DNA of 64,000 bases from IMG/VR virus record IMGVR_UViG_3300042561_002100, positions 62,001 to 126,000 of that record. One strand, written 5' to 3'. The notes beneath the pieces were generated by a model that was given only the letters and a program-made list of their open reading frames with translations, did not search any database and had not been told where the DNA came from. The position numbers were made by a program, and so were the translations under genes. Source of the DNA: a virus. Of this stretch, positions 17,901-25,952 are shown piece after piece (position 1 is the stretch's first letter; every line of letters begins with the position of its first letter).

Positions 17901-18225
17901 ACAGTATAATAAACTAAAAAATAATTATACTTTAGCTTGGGATATGAAATCTAATGAAGGATATTTCAAGATCGTCGCGGCTTTACAAAAATTCTTTGAT
18001 CAGGCGATTAGTGCGAATTGGACCTATAACCCCGAAAACTATCCAGATAATAAAGTTCCAATGAGTGTGATTCTTAATGACTTTCTTTGTGCTTATAAAT
18101 GGGGACATAAAAGTGCATATTATATGAATACTTATAATGGCAAAAAAGATGATATGGAAATAGAAAATTTTATTAACGAAGTAATAGAAATGGAGGAAGA
18201 AGATTGTGACTCATGTAAACTCTGA
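14965..18225 (+). CDS. nrdA: Ribonucleotide reductase alpha subunit, class Ia, interrupted by an intein
   Basis: Reduces NDPs to dNDPs; the precursor is 1086 aa, and removing a 330-residue intein leaves 756 aa, almost the length of T4 NrdA. An ATP-cone-like N-terminus (KKRNGAIEP) is followed by the catalytic barrel. The first redox Cys lies in SSCTLLDCGDS near residue 225, the radical-site segment is SNL/CLEIALLTEP, its redox partner is in IALCILSAVN, and the C-terminal swinging pair is CDSC. The intein sits exactly before the Cys that corresponds to the thiyl-radical Cys439 of E. coli NrdA, so splicing is required for activity. It is followed by nrdB with a 20-nt overlap. Confidence 0.97.
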   Translation: MSNQELAVKKRNGAIEPLMLEKLHRMVEEACSGLSGVSISQVEMNSHIQFYDGITTDEIQKILIKSASDLISLDAPNYQYVAARLLLFSIRKQVYGGTEMPSLIDHIRNCVELGVYDSEILEKYTEEELEKADGFIDHDRDFLFTYAAMKEASDKYLVKDRVEGFIYETPQFMYLMVALVAFSSYPKESRLGMVKRYYDLASKHKINIPTPVLAGVRTPEKQYSSCTLLDCGDSIDSIIATKSALVKYVANRAGIGLNVGRIRGLGKKIRGGRAIHTGLVPFIKSFEGDLNSCSQGGLRKGSATLFFPIWHQEVRDLIVLKNEKGNTENRARSLDYAVTTSRIFYERFIQNGVITLFSPYDVPGLYDAFGTPEFDDLYVKYENDPSIPKTTVGAQELTLSILEERSDTGRIYIFNIDHANSHGPYKKVVKMSNLCVAPETQILTRNGYQPISDLEEEYVDIWNGEEWSNVQIKKTSENQELLKVIIDNEEIECTPYHRFFVVDKLKTYSKNKKFIEKAACDLKPGDKLIKYELPTIQGEKELDHAYTLGFHSGDGSYLKGLPILDLYGSKKNILEEFNYTKYYNDLNNNRIRVFLDIPPHTKFVVPDCEYTIESRLKWFAGLVDSDGNITKCQNSETIQISSVHFDFLKNIKYMLQTLGVNSKIVNCYPEGMRLMPDGKGGKKEYLCKRSWRILISNTGLARLCNLNFHNYVRKSNISFNIPNRNAGRFNTVEEVIYTGRYSSTYCFAEPKRGMGMFNGFLLGNCLEIALLTEPLDHIDDVNGAIALCILSAVNVGTLKNLEDLEEYCEMIVRFLDELIDIQTYPIKAAELATRKNRPLGVGITGLAHYFARLGLNYEDPKTVNVAHKLAEYFQYYLLKASNQLAKEKGACEGFYETKYADGILPIDTYKRDIDNFCDEPLYLDWEGLRQDIMKYGLRHTTLTAVMPCESSAKVLNTTNGIEPPRDWLSVKRKLRIIVPQYNKLKNNYTLAWDMKSNEGYFKIVAALQKFFDQAISANWTYNPENYPDNKVPMSVILNDFLCAYKWGHKSAYYMNTYNGKKDDMEIENFINEVIEMEEEDCDSCKL
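16267..17256 (+). mobile_element. Intein with LAGLIDADG homing endonuclease inside nrdA
   Basis: 330 codons from Cys435 to Asn764 of the precursor. The N-terminal splicing block begins CVAPETQILTRNGYQPISDL, and block B has ECTPYHRFFV. Endonuclease motifs are LGFHSGDGSY (about 16606) and FAGLVDSDGNI (about 16819). The C-terminal splice junction is FNGFLLGN followed by Cys+1. The penultimate residue is Gly rather than the usual His. Both LAGLIDADG-type acidic residues are kept, so the endonuclease may still be active. An intein is a protein-level mobile element that homes into intein-free nrdA alleles. Confidence 0.93.
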
Positions 18226-19375
18226 AATTCAAGGAATGACCGTATTCAATAGTAATCCTGTTGACACTTTAAAACAACCGATGTTTTTTGGATCACCTTT
18301 GGGTATTCAAAGATATGATGTAAATAAGTTTCCCGTATTTGGTAGATTAACACAAGATCAATGGGGTGCCTTTTGGCGCCCTGAGGCATATGAATATGCG
18401 ATTCCTAAAGATCGCGCCGATTATCAAAAACTTCGCCCGGAACAGAAGCATATTTTCACCTCTAATCTCAAGTATCAGATTATGTTAGATTCTGTTCAAG
18501 GAAGAGCACCCGGTTTAGCATTTTTACCATACTGCTCTCTACCCGAGTTAGAGGCTGCAATGATTGCGTGGGTTTTTATGGAATCAATTCATAGTTATTC
18601 GTACACATTTATTATTAAAAACGTTTATTCTAATCCGTCTGAGGTTTTTGATAATATTGTTATTGATGAAAAGATTCTTGAGCGCTCTAAATCCGTTACC
18701 GAATCCTATGATGATTTTATCCGGGATGCTCAGAATTATGGATCCTCTAATCTTTGGAAGTTTAATAATGAAGGAGTCCAGTTGGGTAAATCTGAATTAT
18801 TGGAAGTAAAAAGGAAGCTTTATCGTGCGGTTGCCAATGTAAACATTTTGGAAGGGGTTCGGTTTTATGTCTCTTTTGCTTGTTCATTTGCTTTCGGTCA
18901 AGATCATTTAATGGAAGGATCAGCAAAAATTATTTCTAAAATTGCGGCCGATGAGAGATTACATTTATTCTTAACTCAGAACATTCTAACCAAATGGAAG
19001 AGTGGTGTAGATGATCCCGATATGAAGATTATTGCTAATGAGGAAGAAGCATATGTTTATAAGATGTTTGAGCGAGCAGTTGATGAGGAAAAACGATGGG
19101 CTTCTTATCTCTTTAAAGATGGTTCAATGTTAGGATTGAATGAAAAATTACTACAAAATTATGTGGAATGGATTGCGAATAGAAGAATGAAAGCTATTAG
19201 TCTGAAACCAATTTATGATGTATCAGCTAATAATAATCCACTTCCTTGGACAGAAGATTGGTTAAATTCAAAGAATACCCAAAACCCACCACAAGAAGAG
19301 CCGAACGAATCTTATATCGTTGGTGGTGTTAAACAAGATATCTCATCAACTACATTCTCTGACTTCAAACTCTAA
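18206..19375 (+). CDS. nrdB: Ribonucleotide reductase beta subunit (radical-generating)
   Basis: 389 aa, matching T4 NrdB (388). The diiron and tyrosyl radical site is seen in the VFMESIHSYSYTF helix (Glu, His and radical Tyr) and in the later ADERLHLF segment. I take the GTG at 18206, because GGAGG lies 9 nt before it and the resulting length fits the family. An ATG at 18236 is the alternative but has no proper ribosome-binding spacing. Partner of NrdA. Confidence 0.95.
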   Translation: MTHVNSEIQGMTVFNSNPVDTLKQPMFFGSPLGIQRYDVNKFPVFGRLTQDQWGAFWRPEAYEYAIPKDRADYQKLRPEQKHIFTSNLKYQIMLDSVQGRAPGLAFLPYCSLPELEAAMIAWVFMESIHSYSYTFIIKNVYSNPSEVFDNIVIDEKILERSKSVTESYDDFIRDAQNYGSSNLWKFNNEGVQLGKSELLEVKRKLYRAVANVNILEGVRFYVSFACSFAFGQDHLMEGSAKIISKIAADERLHLFLTQNILTKWKSGVDDPDMKIIANEEEAYVYKMFERAVDEEKRWASYLFKDGSMLGLNEKLLQNYVEWIANRRMKAISLKPIYDVSANNNPLPWTEDWLNSKNTQNPPQEEPNESYIVGGVKQDISSTTFSDFKL

Positions 19376-19386
19376 TACCTCTTTTT

Positions 19387-19393
19387 CTAAATA
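19387..19393 (+). promoter_or_regulatory. T4-type late box
   Basis: CTAAATA, 26 nt upstream of the ATG at 19419, in the gap after nrdB. Confidence 0.7.
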
Positions 19394-19418
19394 ATACAGA
19401 CGTAAAAACAGTTTAACA

Positions 19419-20645
19419 ATGTCATATTATCTTTCGGAAGCCTATTCAGATCTTTATAATCCTAGAGTAGATTCAAACTTTGACGATAATCTTCGTTTTA
19501 TTGACTCTATGTTGGATGAAGATATTGAAGAAGTTGTGGAATCACTTGTATGGGAAATCTGTGATTATGGTAATAATCTAGATGAATCATTCAATATTCT
19601 TTCATTAGCTGCTTCCGATAAGATTATCACTGAGGCTTACGAAGAACTTGCTGGTGAATATCTTACTGAGTCCAGAAGTGAGGTTATGGCTCGTAGAGCG
19701 ATGGCTAAACAGGGTCTAGAACGGGAGAAAGGTAGACTTCAAAGTGATCTTCGTAAAGATGCACGTAGAGCCAGAGTTGATGGTGCGATTTCTAGAGTTA
19801 AATCTGCTATTGCTGGTGCTCGTGGTGGAATGGGTAGAGCTGCTAAAAATTTAGGTGGTGCTATTGCAAAAGCACGCACTGATGGTAAGGCTCGTTTAGG
19901 ACAACTTCTTCGTCGGGGAGTCAAGTCAACTGGTAGACTTTTAGGCTCTGCTGGTAAAGCTGTTCAATCCGCTGGTCAAAAATCTTCCGCTTCTGGTTTA
20001 GCTACTCGTAGAGCGGGTAAAGTGGAAAAAGGCGGTCAAATGTCCCTGGTGCTAGAACCCTCCACTAAAGAAAAAACTGGTGGAGCATTATCTAAAATTG
20101 GTCGCGGAATGCGCAAGGCGGGAGTAGCTGTTGGTAGATTGACTAAATCAAAATCATCTAGTATGACTAGAAGTGATTATGATAAGCGTAAATCTGAAAG
20201 AGAATCTGTCGCTAGAGAGAAAGTTGGTAAAGCTTTTGCTCCTAATGGTATGAAAAAACCACCTCTTCCTCCTCGCCCAGAAACCAAAAAACCAGTTGCA
20301 TCTCTACCTCCCGCTGGTGGAACTAAAGGACGGGAGATGTCTCCCCGTCGTAAAGAAGCATTAGAAAAAATCCAAAAAGCTGCTGTAGGTAAAACCGAAA
20401 AGGGTCGTAGATTCTCTGCTCCTGGTGGAATTGCTTCTACAAAAAGAGCCCACACTGATATTCAAGGTCAAGCTGGTAGATTCGCTCGTAAAGCACTTAA
20501 GGAATACGAAGAAATTCTAGATTCTATTCTTGATAGTCTAGTAGAAGAAAAATATGCAGTAGATCATGATAGTGCTCTTAATATTTTCTTGAATCTTTCA
20601 GAAGATATGGTATATGATCTAACTGAAGAGTTTCTTGTTGATTGA
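19419..20645 (+). CDS. Predicted virion/head-associated protein (408 aa)
   Basis: N-terminus MSYYLSEAYSDLY resembles the start of the protein at 8407 and contains an L-S-E/A site like those cut by T4 prohead protease. Acidic helical modules occupy residues 25-90 and the last 30 residues (ILDSLVEEKYAVDHDSALNIF...), flanking a long, strongly basic Lys/Arg/Ala/Gly region (residues 95-370). Acidic ends with a basic middle suggest a DNA-associated or scaffold-type internal head protein. Late-box-driven. No enzymatic motif seen. Confidence 0.7.
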   Translation: MSYYLSEAYSDLYNPRVDSNFDDNLRFIDSMLDEDIEEVVESLVWEICDYGNNLDESFNILSLAASDKIITEAYEELAGEYLTESRSEVMARRAMAKQGLEREKGRLQSDLRKDARRARVDGAISRVKSAIAGARGGMGRAAKNLGGAIAKARTDGKARLGQLLRRGVKSTGRLLGSAGKAVQSAGQKSSASGLATRRAGKVEKGGQMSLVLEPSTKEKTGGALSKIGRGMRKAGVAVGRLTKSKSSSMTRSDYDKRKSERESVAREKVGKAFAPNGMKKPPLPPRPETKKPVASLPPAGGTKGREMSPRRKEALEKIQKAAVGKTEKGRRFSAPGGIASTKRAHTDIQGQAGRFARKALKEYEEILDSILDSLVEEKYAVDHDSALNIFLNLSEDMVYDLTEEFLVD

Positions 20646-20661
20646 TAATAAGTAATACAAT

Positions 20662-20668
20662 CTAAATA
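20662..20668 (+). promoter_or_regulatory. CTAAATA late-type box next to a terminator
   Basis: The box is 31 nt before the ATG at 20700, but a terminator hairpin lies between them. A transcript from here would start at about the hairpin. Lower confidence for that reason. Confidence 0.45.
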
Positions 20669-20670
20669 AG

Positions 20671-20693
20671 AGAGCCAATCATAGGCTCTTTTT
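20671..20693 (+). terminator. Rho-independent terminator after the 19419 gene
   Basis: AGAGCC - 7 nt - GGCTCT stem followed by a T run (20689-20693). Confidence 0.8.
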
Positions 20694-20699
20694 AATGAC

Positions 20700-20852
20700 A
20701 TGGTAGAACTTACCGATCTATATTCCTTTAAGGCTAAGGTGTATAAACTCAAATTAAAACTCAGTGTTGATAAGGGTTCTGAGGAACAAAAATCCCTTGC
20801 AGACCAATATCTCAATGAGGTACTTTTTCTACTAGAAGAGTTGAAGATTTGA
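20700..20852 (+). CDS. Small conserved protein (50 aa)
   Basis: ATG right after the terminator T run. The product is helical and Lys/Leu-rich (LYSFKAKVYKLKLKLSVDKGSEEQ), a pattern I recall from short T4-like cyanophage genes. It converges with the minus-strand gene and their ends overlap by 41 nt. Function unknown. Confidence 0.65.
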   Translation: MVELTDLYSFKAKVYKLKLKLSVDKGSEEQKSLADQYLNEVLFLLEELKI

Positions 20853-21258
20853 CAATACTGTAAATATTATCTTTTTCTGAACTAAAGAATTTTCCTTCAA
20901 CATTAGTGTTATAATAATCTTCTCTCAATATTACATTTCTTTTAAATTGTTCGTATGTCTCATAATAGGACATACTTTTTTTATGAGGACAAAGATAAAG
21001 AATGGTTCTTTTAAAGTTCTGTTTACCTAGTTCTTTTACGTCTTTAATTAGTTCATCACAAGAACCGTAATAATTTCTCCAACCGCTTTCTTTTTTTCTC
21101 CGTCTTCCAGTCTTGGGATCTTTACGTCTCTCCCAGAAGTTCTTTTTTCCGATATATTTTTTATTATTGGTGTTATTTTCTATGAGATAAACAAATCCTT
21201 CCATTCCTTCTGGAACTTCATCCAATTCTTGTTCGTTAAAAAGCCAGTCCAATTCCAA
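20812..21258 (-). CDS. Putative GIY-YIG-like (Seg-type) homing endonuclease
   Basis: 148 aa on the minus strand. The N-terminal segment GFVYLIENNTNNKKYIGKK matches the GIY-YIG pattern (Val-Tyr, then Tyr-Ile-Gly, at about residues 22-38). A basic stretch (RRKDPKTGRRRKKE) and GWRNYYGSCDEL follow, as in Seg-like proteins of T4-like phages. Opposite orientation to its neighbours and insertion between unrelated genes fit a freestanding mobile endonuclease. The catalytic Arg and Glu assignments are not certain by eye. Confidence 0.75.
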   Translation of the reverse strand: MELDWLFNEQELDEVPEGMEGFVYLIENNTNNKKYIGKKNFWERRKDPKTGRRRKKESGWRNYYGSCDELIKDVKELGKQNFKRTILYLCPHKKSMSYYETYEQFKRNVILREDYYNTNVEGKFFSSEKDNIYSIVKSSTLLVEKVPH

Positions 21259-21268
21259 AAGTGTCCTA

Positions 21269-21297
21269 TTGACAACGTAGACTATTTATGCTATAGT
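21269..21297 (+). promoter_or_regulatory. Sigma70-type promoter, class A
   Basis: TTGACA at 21269-21274, 17-nt spacer, TATAGT at 21292-21297 preceded by TGC. The predicted start near 21304 gives a 16-nt leader to the ATG at 21320. It lies back-to-back with the minus-strand endonuclease gene. Confidence 0.8.
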
Positions 21298-21319
21298 GAG
21301 ACAGATAAACAAAAAAACA

Positions 21320-21493
21320 ATGAACAAAGAACAGATTATTGAAGATCTTGTAGATTGGTGTCTTGATAGAACTGAAGAATTAACCGATGAAGATGATGAA
21401 CTCTCCCTATTGCAGGAGTTTGATGAGTGGATTTGTTATAAAAATGGTGAGATTGCAACTTCCGATTTCATGTACTTGGAGTGTTTAATCTAA
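21320..21493 (+). CDS. Small acidic hypothetical protein (57 aa)
   Basis: ATG chosen because the upstream in-frame GTG at 21296 lies in the -10 box of the promoter. Strongly acidic helical protein (DRTEELTDEDDELSLLQEFDEW). Small acidic early proteins in phages are sometimes host-protein inhibitors or DNA mimics, but no such activity can be read here. Its stop codon lies in a late box. Confidence 0.65.
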   Translation: MNKEQIIEDLVDWCLDRTEELTDEDDELSLLQEFDEWICYKNGEIATSDFMYLECLI

Positions 21494-21496
21494 ATA
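21490..21496 (+). promoter_or_regulatory. T4-type late box overlapping a stop codon
   Basis: CTAAATA, 25 nt before the ATG at 21521. The TAA of the upstream early gene is 21491-21493. Confidence 0.65.
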
Positions 21497-21520
21497 TCTA
21501 GAGTGTCTTCTAGTTGTGTG

Positions 21521-22786
21521 ATGGAAATAGAATTACTTAACTTTTTTAAATTTTTTGATGAGAAAAATCCAAATCATTTAAAAGCTGTTAGTGAATTTGC
21601 TACAGCTTTATCTAAAAAAGCTCCAGATGAACTTACCAATAAATCTGGTTGGGTTATTACTTATCGTACACCAGTAATAAAAGCTCAACCTAAAAGAGTA
21701 GTTCCTTGGTATCCACAAACCGATAATTATACACAAGCAGATAGAACTTGTAATAGTTCTTCTTGTGCGATGTGTCTAGAATATTATTTACCCGGCTCAC
21801 TGCCATCGGGACCAAAAGGCGATGATGCATATCTTAAGAAAGTTTTATCATTAGGTGATAGTACAGATCATAATGTTCAGACCAGAGCATTGACATCTTA
21901 TGGTTTAAATTCAACCTGGTTGAAAAATCTGACTTTTGAACAGTTAGACGAACATTTAGAAACCGTTGGTCCTATTGTAGCCGGTATTTTACATCGCGGA
22001 CCAAATGATAATCCTACTAGAAATGGTGGTCATATGATCGTCATTCACACTAAATTGCCCAATGGTAATTATATCTGTAACGATCCATACGGTAGCTATA
22101 ATAATGGATACACTACTTCTGTTGAAGCAGGAAAAAATGTTGTTTATGATCGCAAAGTATTAGCAAAACGTTGGACTGCTGATGGTCCAAATACTGGTTG
22201 GGGGCGGATATTTTATCCAAAAAAGCCACAACAATCTGAGATGAATTCTAATGCTTCTCATATTGTAAGTAAAACACAACTTGCTCGTATTTGGAATTGT
22301 GGTGAATCTCTTATAGATGATTCAGAAGTAGTAGAACTAAATCGTTGTCTTGAACAATTTGAAATAACTACTCCAGTGAGACTAAGACATTTTCTTTCAC
22401 AGATTTCTCATGAATCTGGTGGAGGTCGTTATAAAAGAGAGTTAGCTAGTGGTGATGCATATGAAGGAAGAAAAGATCTCGGTAATACTCAACCTGGCGA
22501 CGGTAGAAAATACAAAGGAGCTGGATATATCCAATTAACAGGTAGAGCTAACTATCAAGCTTTTGCGAACTTTATGAAGGATCCAAAGGTCATGGAAGGA
22601 GTTGATTATGTTGCTGAAAATTATCCATTTACATCGGCTGGTTTTTGGTGGTCTAATAATAAGATGAATCAGTTGTGTGATAAAAATCCAACCGTTGAAC
22701 AAGTAACATTACGAGTCAATGGTGGCTATAATGGACTATCCGATCGCAAAAAATATTATTCTCGTTGTCTAGAAATAATTCGCTAG
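21521..22786 (+). CDS. Two-domain lysin: C39-like peptidase plus GH19-type lysozyme/chitinase
   Basis: 421 aa, predicted cell-wall hydrolase. The N-terminal half looks like a papain-fold C39-type peptidase (Cys in [13 protein letters not shown] near residue 79, His in NGGHMIVIH near residue 172, and NDPYG). The C-terminal half resembles glycoside hydrolase family 19 ([15 protein letters not shown] with a likely catalytic Glu, then [17 protein letters not shown]). Two bond specificities would cut peptide and glycan of peptidoglycan. Driven by a late box, so an endolysin or virion lysin is likely. The ATG at 21521 is preferred to a GTG at 21503 between box and gene. Confidence 0.82.
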   Translation: MEIELLNFFKFFDEKNPNHLKAVSEFATALSKKAPDELTNKSGWVITYRTPVIKAQPKRVVPWYPQTDNYTQADRTCNSSSCAMCLEYYLPGSLPSGPKGDDAYLKKVLSLGDSTDHNVQTRALTSYGLNSTWLKNLTFEQLDEHLETVGPIVAGILHRGPNDNPTRNGGHMIVIHTKLPNGNYICNDPYGSYNNGYTTSVEAGKNVVYDRKVLAKRWTADGPNTGWGRIFYPKKPQQSEMNSNASHIVSKTQLARIWNCGESLIDDSEVVELNRCLEQFEITTPVRLRHFLSQISHESGGGRYKRELASGDAYEGRKDLGNTQPGDGRKYKGAGYIQLTGRANYQAFANFMKDPKVMEGVDYVAENYPFTSAGFWWSNNKMNQLCDKNPTVEQVTLRVNGGYNGLSDRKKYYSRCLEIIR

Positions 22787-22788
22787 AA

Positions 22789-22796
22789 TATAAATA
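22789..22796 (+). promoter_or_regulatory. Exact T4 late box TATAAATA
   Basis: TATAAATA directly after the lysin gene, 28 nt before the GTG start at 22824. Confidence 0.75.
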
Positions 22797-22823
22797 GAAT
22801 AAGGTGTTGTAGATTTTATTGCA

Positions 22824-23162
22824 GTGTACGAAATCAACTCTTTACAAATTGATAAGGGTGCTGATTTTGATGAGACCTTTAAAATTTATAATGAAGACGG
22901 AACTGTTTTAGAATTAAATTCTAGTTTTGATGGAAAATCTAAAATTAGTAAATATCCAACTTCTCCTATATCTTTTCCCTTTAATGTCTTATTAGATACC
23001 GAAAATAACGAAGTCAACATTTCTATGGCAGCGACAGTAACTGACACTTTACCGTTTTCCAATAGATGTTATTTTGATGTCGTTTTAACTTATGGTTATG
23101 TAACACCAAAGACGAAAAAAGTTCTGAGAGGAACTATATTAGTTAACGATACGGTATCCTAG
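22824..23162 (+). CDS. Small tail/baseplate-type structural protein (112 aa)
   Basis: GTG start 28 nt after a perfect late box; no in-frame ATG is available before conserved-looking sequence. Beta-rich protein (DFDETFKIYNEDGT..., FDVVLTYG...KVLRGTILVND). Similar short beta proteins precede fibre genes in T4-like cyanophages. Two nt separate it from the fibre gene, so a tail attachment role is inferred. Confidence 0.7.
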   Translation: MYEINSLQIDKGADFDETFKIYNEDGTVLELNSSFDGKSKISKYPTSPISFPFNVLLDTENNEVNISMAATVTDTLPFSNRCYFDVVLTYGYVTPKTKKVLRGTILVNDTVS

Positions 23163-23164
23163 AT

Positions 23165-25552
23165 ATGAGCGGGTATAAAGTAGTTCAGTTAGGAACAGTA
23201 ACACCGAGAAAGTTTGATCAACTTCTAGATGTCAATATGACAGGAGTTGAGGATGGCAATCTTGTTGCTTATGCTGCATCAACTAAAACTTTTGTTCCTT
23301 ATGTGGGAAGTGGTGATATTCCACCTAACCTTACTATTTCAAATATCAACGTTTCTGGAGTCTCCACATTTGGTGGTGTCACAATCAGTAACGGTATCAT
23401 AACATCTAGTAATCCTGGATTTTCTAGTGTTGTTTATTATGGGGATGGAAGTAAGCTTACTGGAATCGTTGGTATCTCTAGTTATGTTCCCACTGCTGGT
23501 TTTGCTACTGTTTCTGGAATTTCTAGTTATTCTAATATATCAGGGTATTCAACAAGCTCTGGAATTTCTTCTTATTCTAATATATCAGGATATTCAACGT
23601 TTTCTGGAATATCTTCTTATTCAGCAACATCTGGAATAGCAACTTATTCTACTTCTTCTGGTTTCTCAACATATTCTAATATATCAGGGTATTCAACAAC
23701 ATCTGGAATAGCGACATATTCTAATGTTTCTGGAATTGCGACCTTTGCATCTACTTCTGGATATTCAACATCTTCTGGTATCTCATCATATTCTAATACT
23801 TCTGGTGTAGCTAATACCTCTTATAATATTTCAGGTGGTCAATCTGGAAATCTTATATACCAAGTTTCACCCGGAATATCTTCCTTTTTACCTAACGGTG
23901 TATTTGGTCAGGTTTTAGGTTTTAATGATGGCTATCCGGTTTGGCAAAATATATCTGCAGTTTCTGGTGGAACTGGCATCAGTGTCTACGATGAGGATGT
24001 TCTTGTAGGAACAGGTGGAAGTATTTCGGCCTTGAATTTTACTGGAACTAATGTTAGTGCGATAGTGTCACCAGTAACAGGTGGGATTTCCACTATAAAA
24101 ATAAATGACAATCTTGTTGGTATATCTTTATCCATATCAGGCATATCAACTTTTAATAGTTCTGTTAGTGTAGGTGGAAGCTTTACTGCAGTTGAATTTT
24201 ATGGATCGGGTAAATCCCTTACTGGAGTTTTAACAGAATCAAGAGGTCTTAGGATTTTTGATGAAGGTAACATAGTAGGTAGTGGATATAGTTTCACTAA
24301 TTTAAATTTTGTTGGAGATAATGTTACTGTTTCTGGAATAGGAACGACTGCGACCGTTACGATAAATTCTGGTGTAGTAGGATACTCCTCTATATCAGGA
24401 ATTTCATCCTATGCCACAATATCGGGGTATTCTACTTTTTCTGGTGTATCAACATTTTCGAATGTTTCTGACATCGCTACATATGCGACTAATAGTGGCT
24501 TCTCCACCGGATCAGGAATTTCTTCATATGCTATTATTTCTGGATTATCTACATACTCCACTTTTTCCGGAATAGCAACATATTCAACTAATTCTGGTTA
24601 CTCAACATCATCTGGTATTGCCACCTTTGCTAATGTTGCTGGTTATTCAACATCATCTGGTATTGCCACCTTTGCTGCGGTATCAGGCTTAACAACCTTC
24701 GCTAATGTTTCTGGTTACTCAACATCATCTGGTATTGCTACCTTTGCTAATGTCGCTGGAATAGCATCGTTTGTTGCCCCTGGCGGCACCAGTGGTCAGG
24801 GGCAATATAACCTGTCTGGCATACTCACTGGCGCCGCCGGGTTGACATTTGACGGCAGCGGAAACATCGATCTGGGAGAGTTCACTGGTCGGCTGCGGAT
24901 TCCACTTTCGGTGAGTGGTTCGGCCGCTGCGGGCCATGTTTATCTGGACAGCGGCGATGGCTTCGTGCGTTTTCGTGATGGCGGGAATACAGAACGGCGG
25001 CCGATGATTGCGGATCGGTTTAATCCGGGGTACGCGACCGGTGCATGGATTGGGCCACCGCTGAATGCGGCGCCATCTACAGCAACTGCGGCATTGCAAT
25101 TTTTAAGATTTCCTTGGAGCACCTATATTGCGGAGCCGAGAACATTTCAGATTGCCGTCAGGACGGCATCAACGTTTACGGGGTCAACAACTTTCAGGCT
25201 CTGCGTATTTAGCAATGCTAACGCTAGGCCGCTTGCCGTAGTGTTTGATAGTGGCGACATAACTGCAACCGCAGCATCCACCAACTACGTCAGTTCCAGT
25301 ACAGTAACCCTGCAGCCTGGTTTTTATCATTTTGGATTCCTAGCAACTGCGATTTCCGGCACAGCAGCATTTCAGGGCACGGGCGCGAACGTGCGATCGG
25401 CGGGCACTAACTACGGTGAATTTAGCAGTACCACAACCGTAGTAAACACAACTTCATTAGCTTCTCAGACATCGATACCAGCGACGATAGATCCAGCCAC
25501 GCTGACCACTACCAACCAGGGTTATATTATTCCATTTCTAATCCCGCAATGA
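23165..25552 (+). CDS. Tail fibre / receptor-binding protein with a GC-rich C-terminal domain
   Basis: 795 aa. The N-terminal 100 residues (attachment-like, VTPRKFDQLLDVNM) are followed by two long arrays of Ser/Gly/Tyr/Thr repeats (residues about 115-225 and 405-540) alternating with beta modules. From about residue 538 to the end both composition and base content change sharply: the DNA becomes GC-rich and the protein becomes varied (RFPWSTYIAEPRTF, LCVFSNANARPL). This is the expected pattern for a recently exchanged receptor-binding tip. Its TGA overlaps the ATG of the next gene. Confidence 0.85.
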   Translation: MSGYKVVQLGTVTPRKFDQLLDVNMTGVEDGNLVAYAASTKTFVPYVGSGDIPPNLTISNINVSGVSTFGGVTISNGIITSSNPGFSSVVYYGDGSKLTGIVGISSYVPTAGFATVSGISSYSNISGYSTSSGISSYSNISGYSTFSGISSYSATSGIATYSTSSGFSTYSNISGYSTTSGIATYSNVSGIATFASTSGYSTSSGISSYSNTSGVANTSYNISGGQSGNLIYQVSPGISSFLPNGVFGQVLGFNDGYPVWQNISAVSGGTGISVYDEDVLVGTGGSISALNFTGTNVSAIVSPVTGGISTIKINDNLVGISLSISGISTFNSSVSVGGSFTAVEFYGSGKSLTGVLTESRGLRIFDEGNIVGSGYSFTNLNFVGDNVTVSGIGTTATVTINSGVVGYSSISGISSYATISGYSTFSGVSTFSNVSDIATYATNSGFSTGSGISSYAIISGLSTYSTFSGIATYSTNSGYSTSSGIATFANVAGYSTSSGIATFAAVSGLTTFANVSGYSTSSGIATFANVAGIASFVAPGGTSGQGQYNLSGILTGAAGLTFDGSGNIDLGEFTGRLRIPLSVSGSAAAGHVYLDSGDGFVRFRDGGNTERRPMIADRFNPGYATGAWIGPPLNAAPSTATAALQFLRFPWSTYIAEPRTFQIAVRTASTFTGSTTFRLCVFSNANARPLAVVFDSGDITATAASTNYVSSSTVTLQPGFYHFGFLATAISGTAAFQGTGANVRSAGTNYGEFSSTTTVVNTTSLASQTSIPATIDPATLTTTNQGYIIPFLIPQ
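23510..24760 (+). repeat. Low-complexity tandem-type repeats in the fibre gene
   Basis: Two blocks (about 23510-23815 and 24385-24760) of imperfect 30-45-nt units, each encoding variants of SGYSTSSGIATYSN. One unit around 24590-24690 is duplicated nearly exactly (GGTTA(T/C)TCAACATCATC...). They form the predicted fibrous shaft, and the repeats give homology for recombination between fibre genes. Confidence 0.8.
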
Positions 25553-25917
25553 CCACTATTCCAAACAAGACTTTCTATTTTCAAGATGGCCAGCTGGTCG
25601 CCGAGACTACAGAGATGGTTCCGGCGCCTCCTAACTGGGAGAGGTTTATTGAGAAGATGATGGGTAGTGAGCTTGCAAATGCATTACATCACGAGGCGAT
25701 GAAGATTCCTGGTGTATCGCTAGCAGCGTCAAGTTTGCCGGGTGAAATTCTCAATGTCTCAAAAGGAGGAGATACATCTTTGTTGAGACGGGCATGGCTA
25801 CTGCTTTTATCCACTGGTGTTCTACCTCAGGTTTTCCTTGAGTCAGTGTTGCAGGAGGCGGTTGACTCCAATTTACCACAACATGTAGTAGAAGCCCTAC
25901 AGCCTCCTAGTTCGTAA
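25549..25917 (+). CDS. Probable tail-fibre accessory or assembly protein (122 aa)
   Basis: Begins by ATGA overlap with the fibre stop and shares the raised GC content of the fibre tip, so the two probably moved together. The N-terminus (NKTFYFQDGQLVAETTEMVPAPPNWERF) is followed by a helical C-terminal half. Position and size suit a fibre chaperone or adhesin tip protein, but no family motif is recognised. Confidence 0.65.
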   Translation: MTTIPNKTFYFQDGQLVAETTEMVPAPPNWERFIEKMMGSELANALHHEAMKIPGVSLAASSLPGEILNVSKGGDTSLLRRAWLLLLSTGVLPQVFLESVLQEAVDSNLPQHVVEALQPPSS

Positions 25918-25952
25918 TTATATGTTTATCGCTCTGTATTCTGACCGAATAA

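Noticed and set aside
23510-24760. Regular repeats considered as a CRISPR array
   Set aside because: Repeats are in one long coding frame, imperfect, and without unique spacers. No cas genes are near.
24725-25122. Minus-strand open frames in the GC-rich fibre tip
   Set aside because: GC-rich DNA lacks stops on the other strand. Cys/Pro/Arg-rich products with no support.
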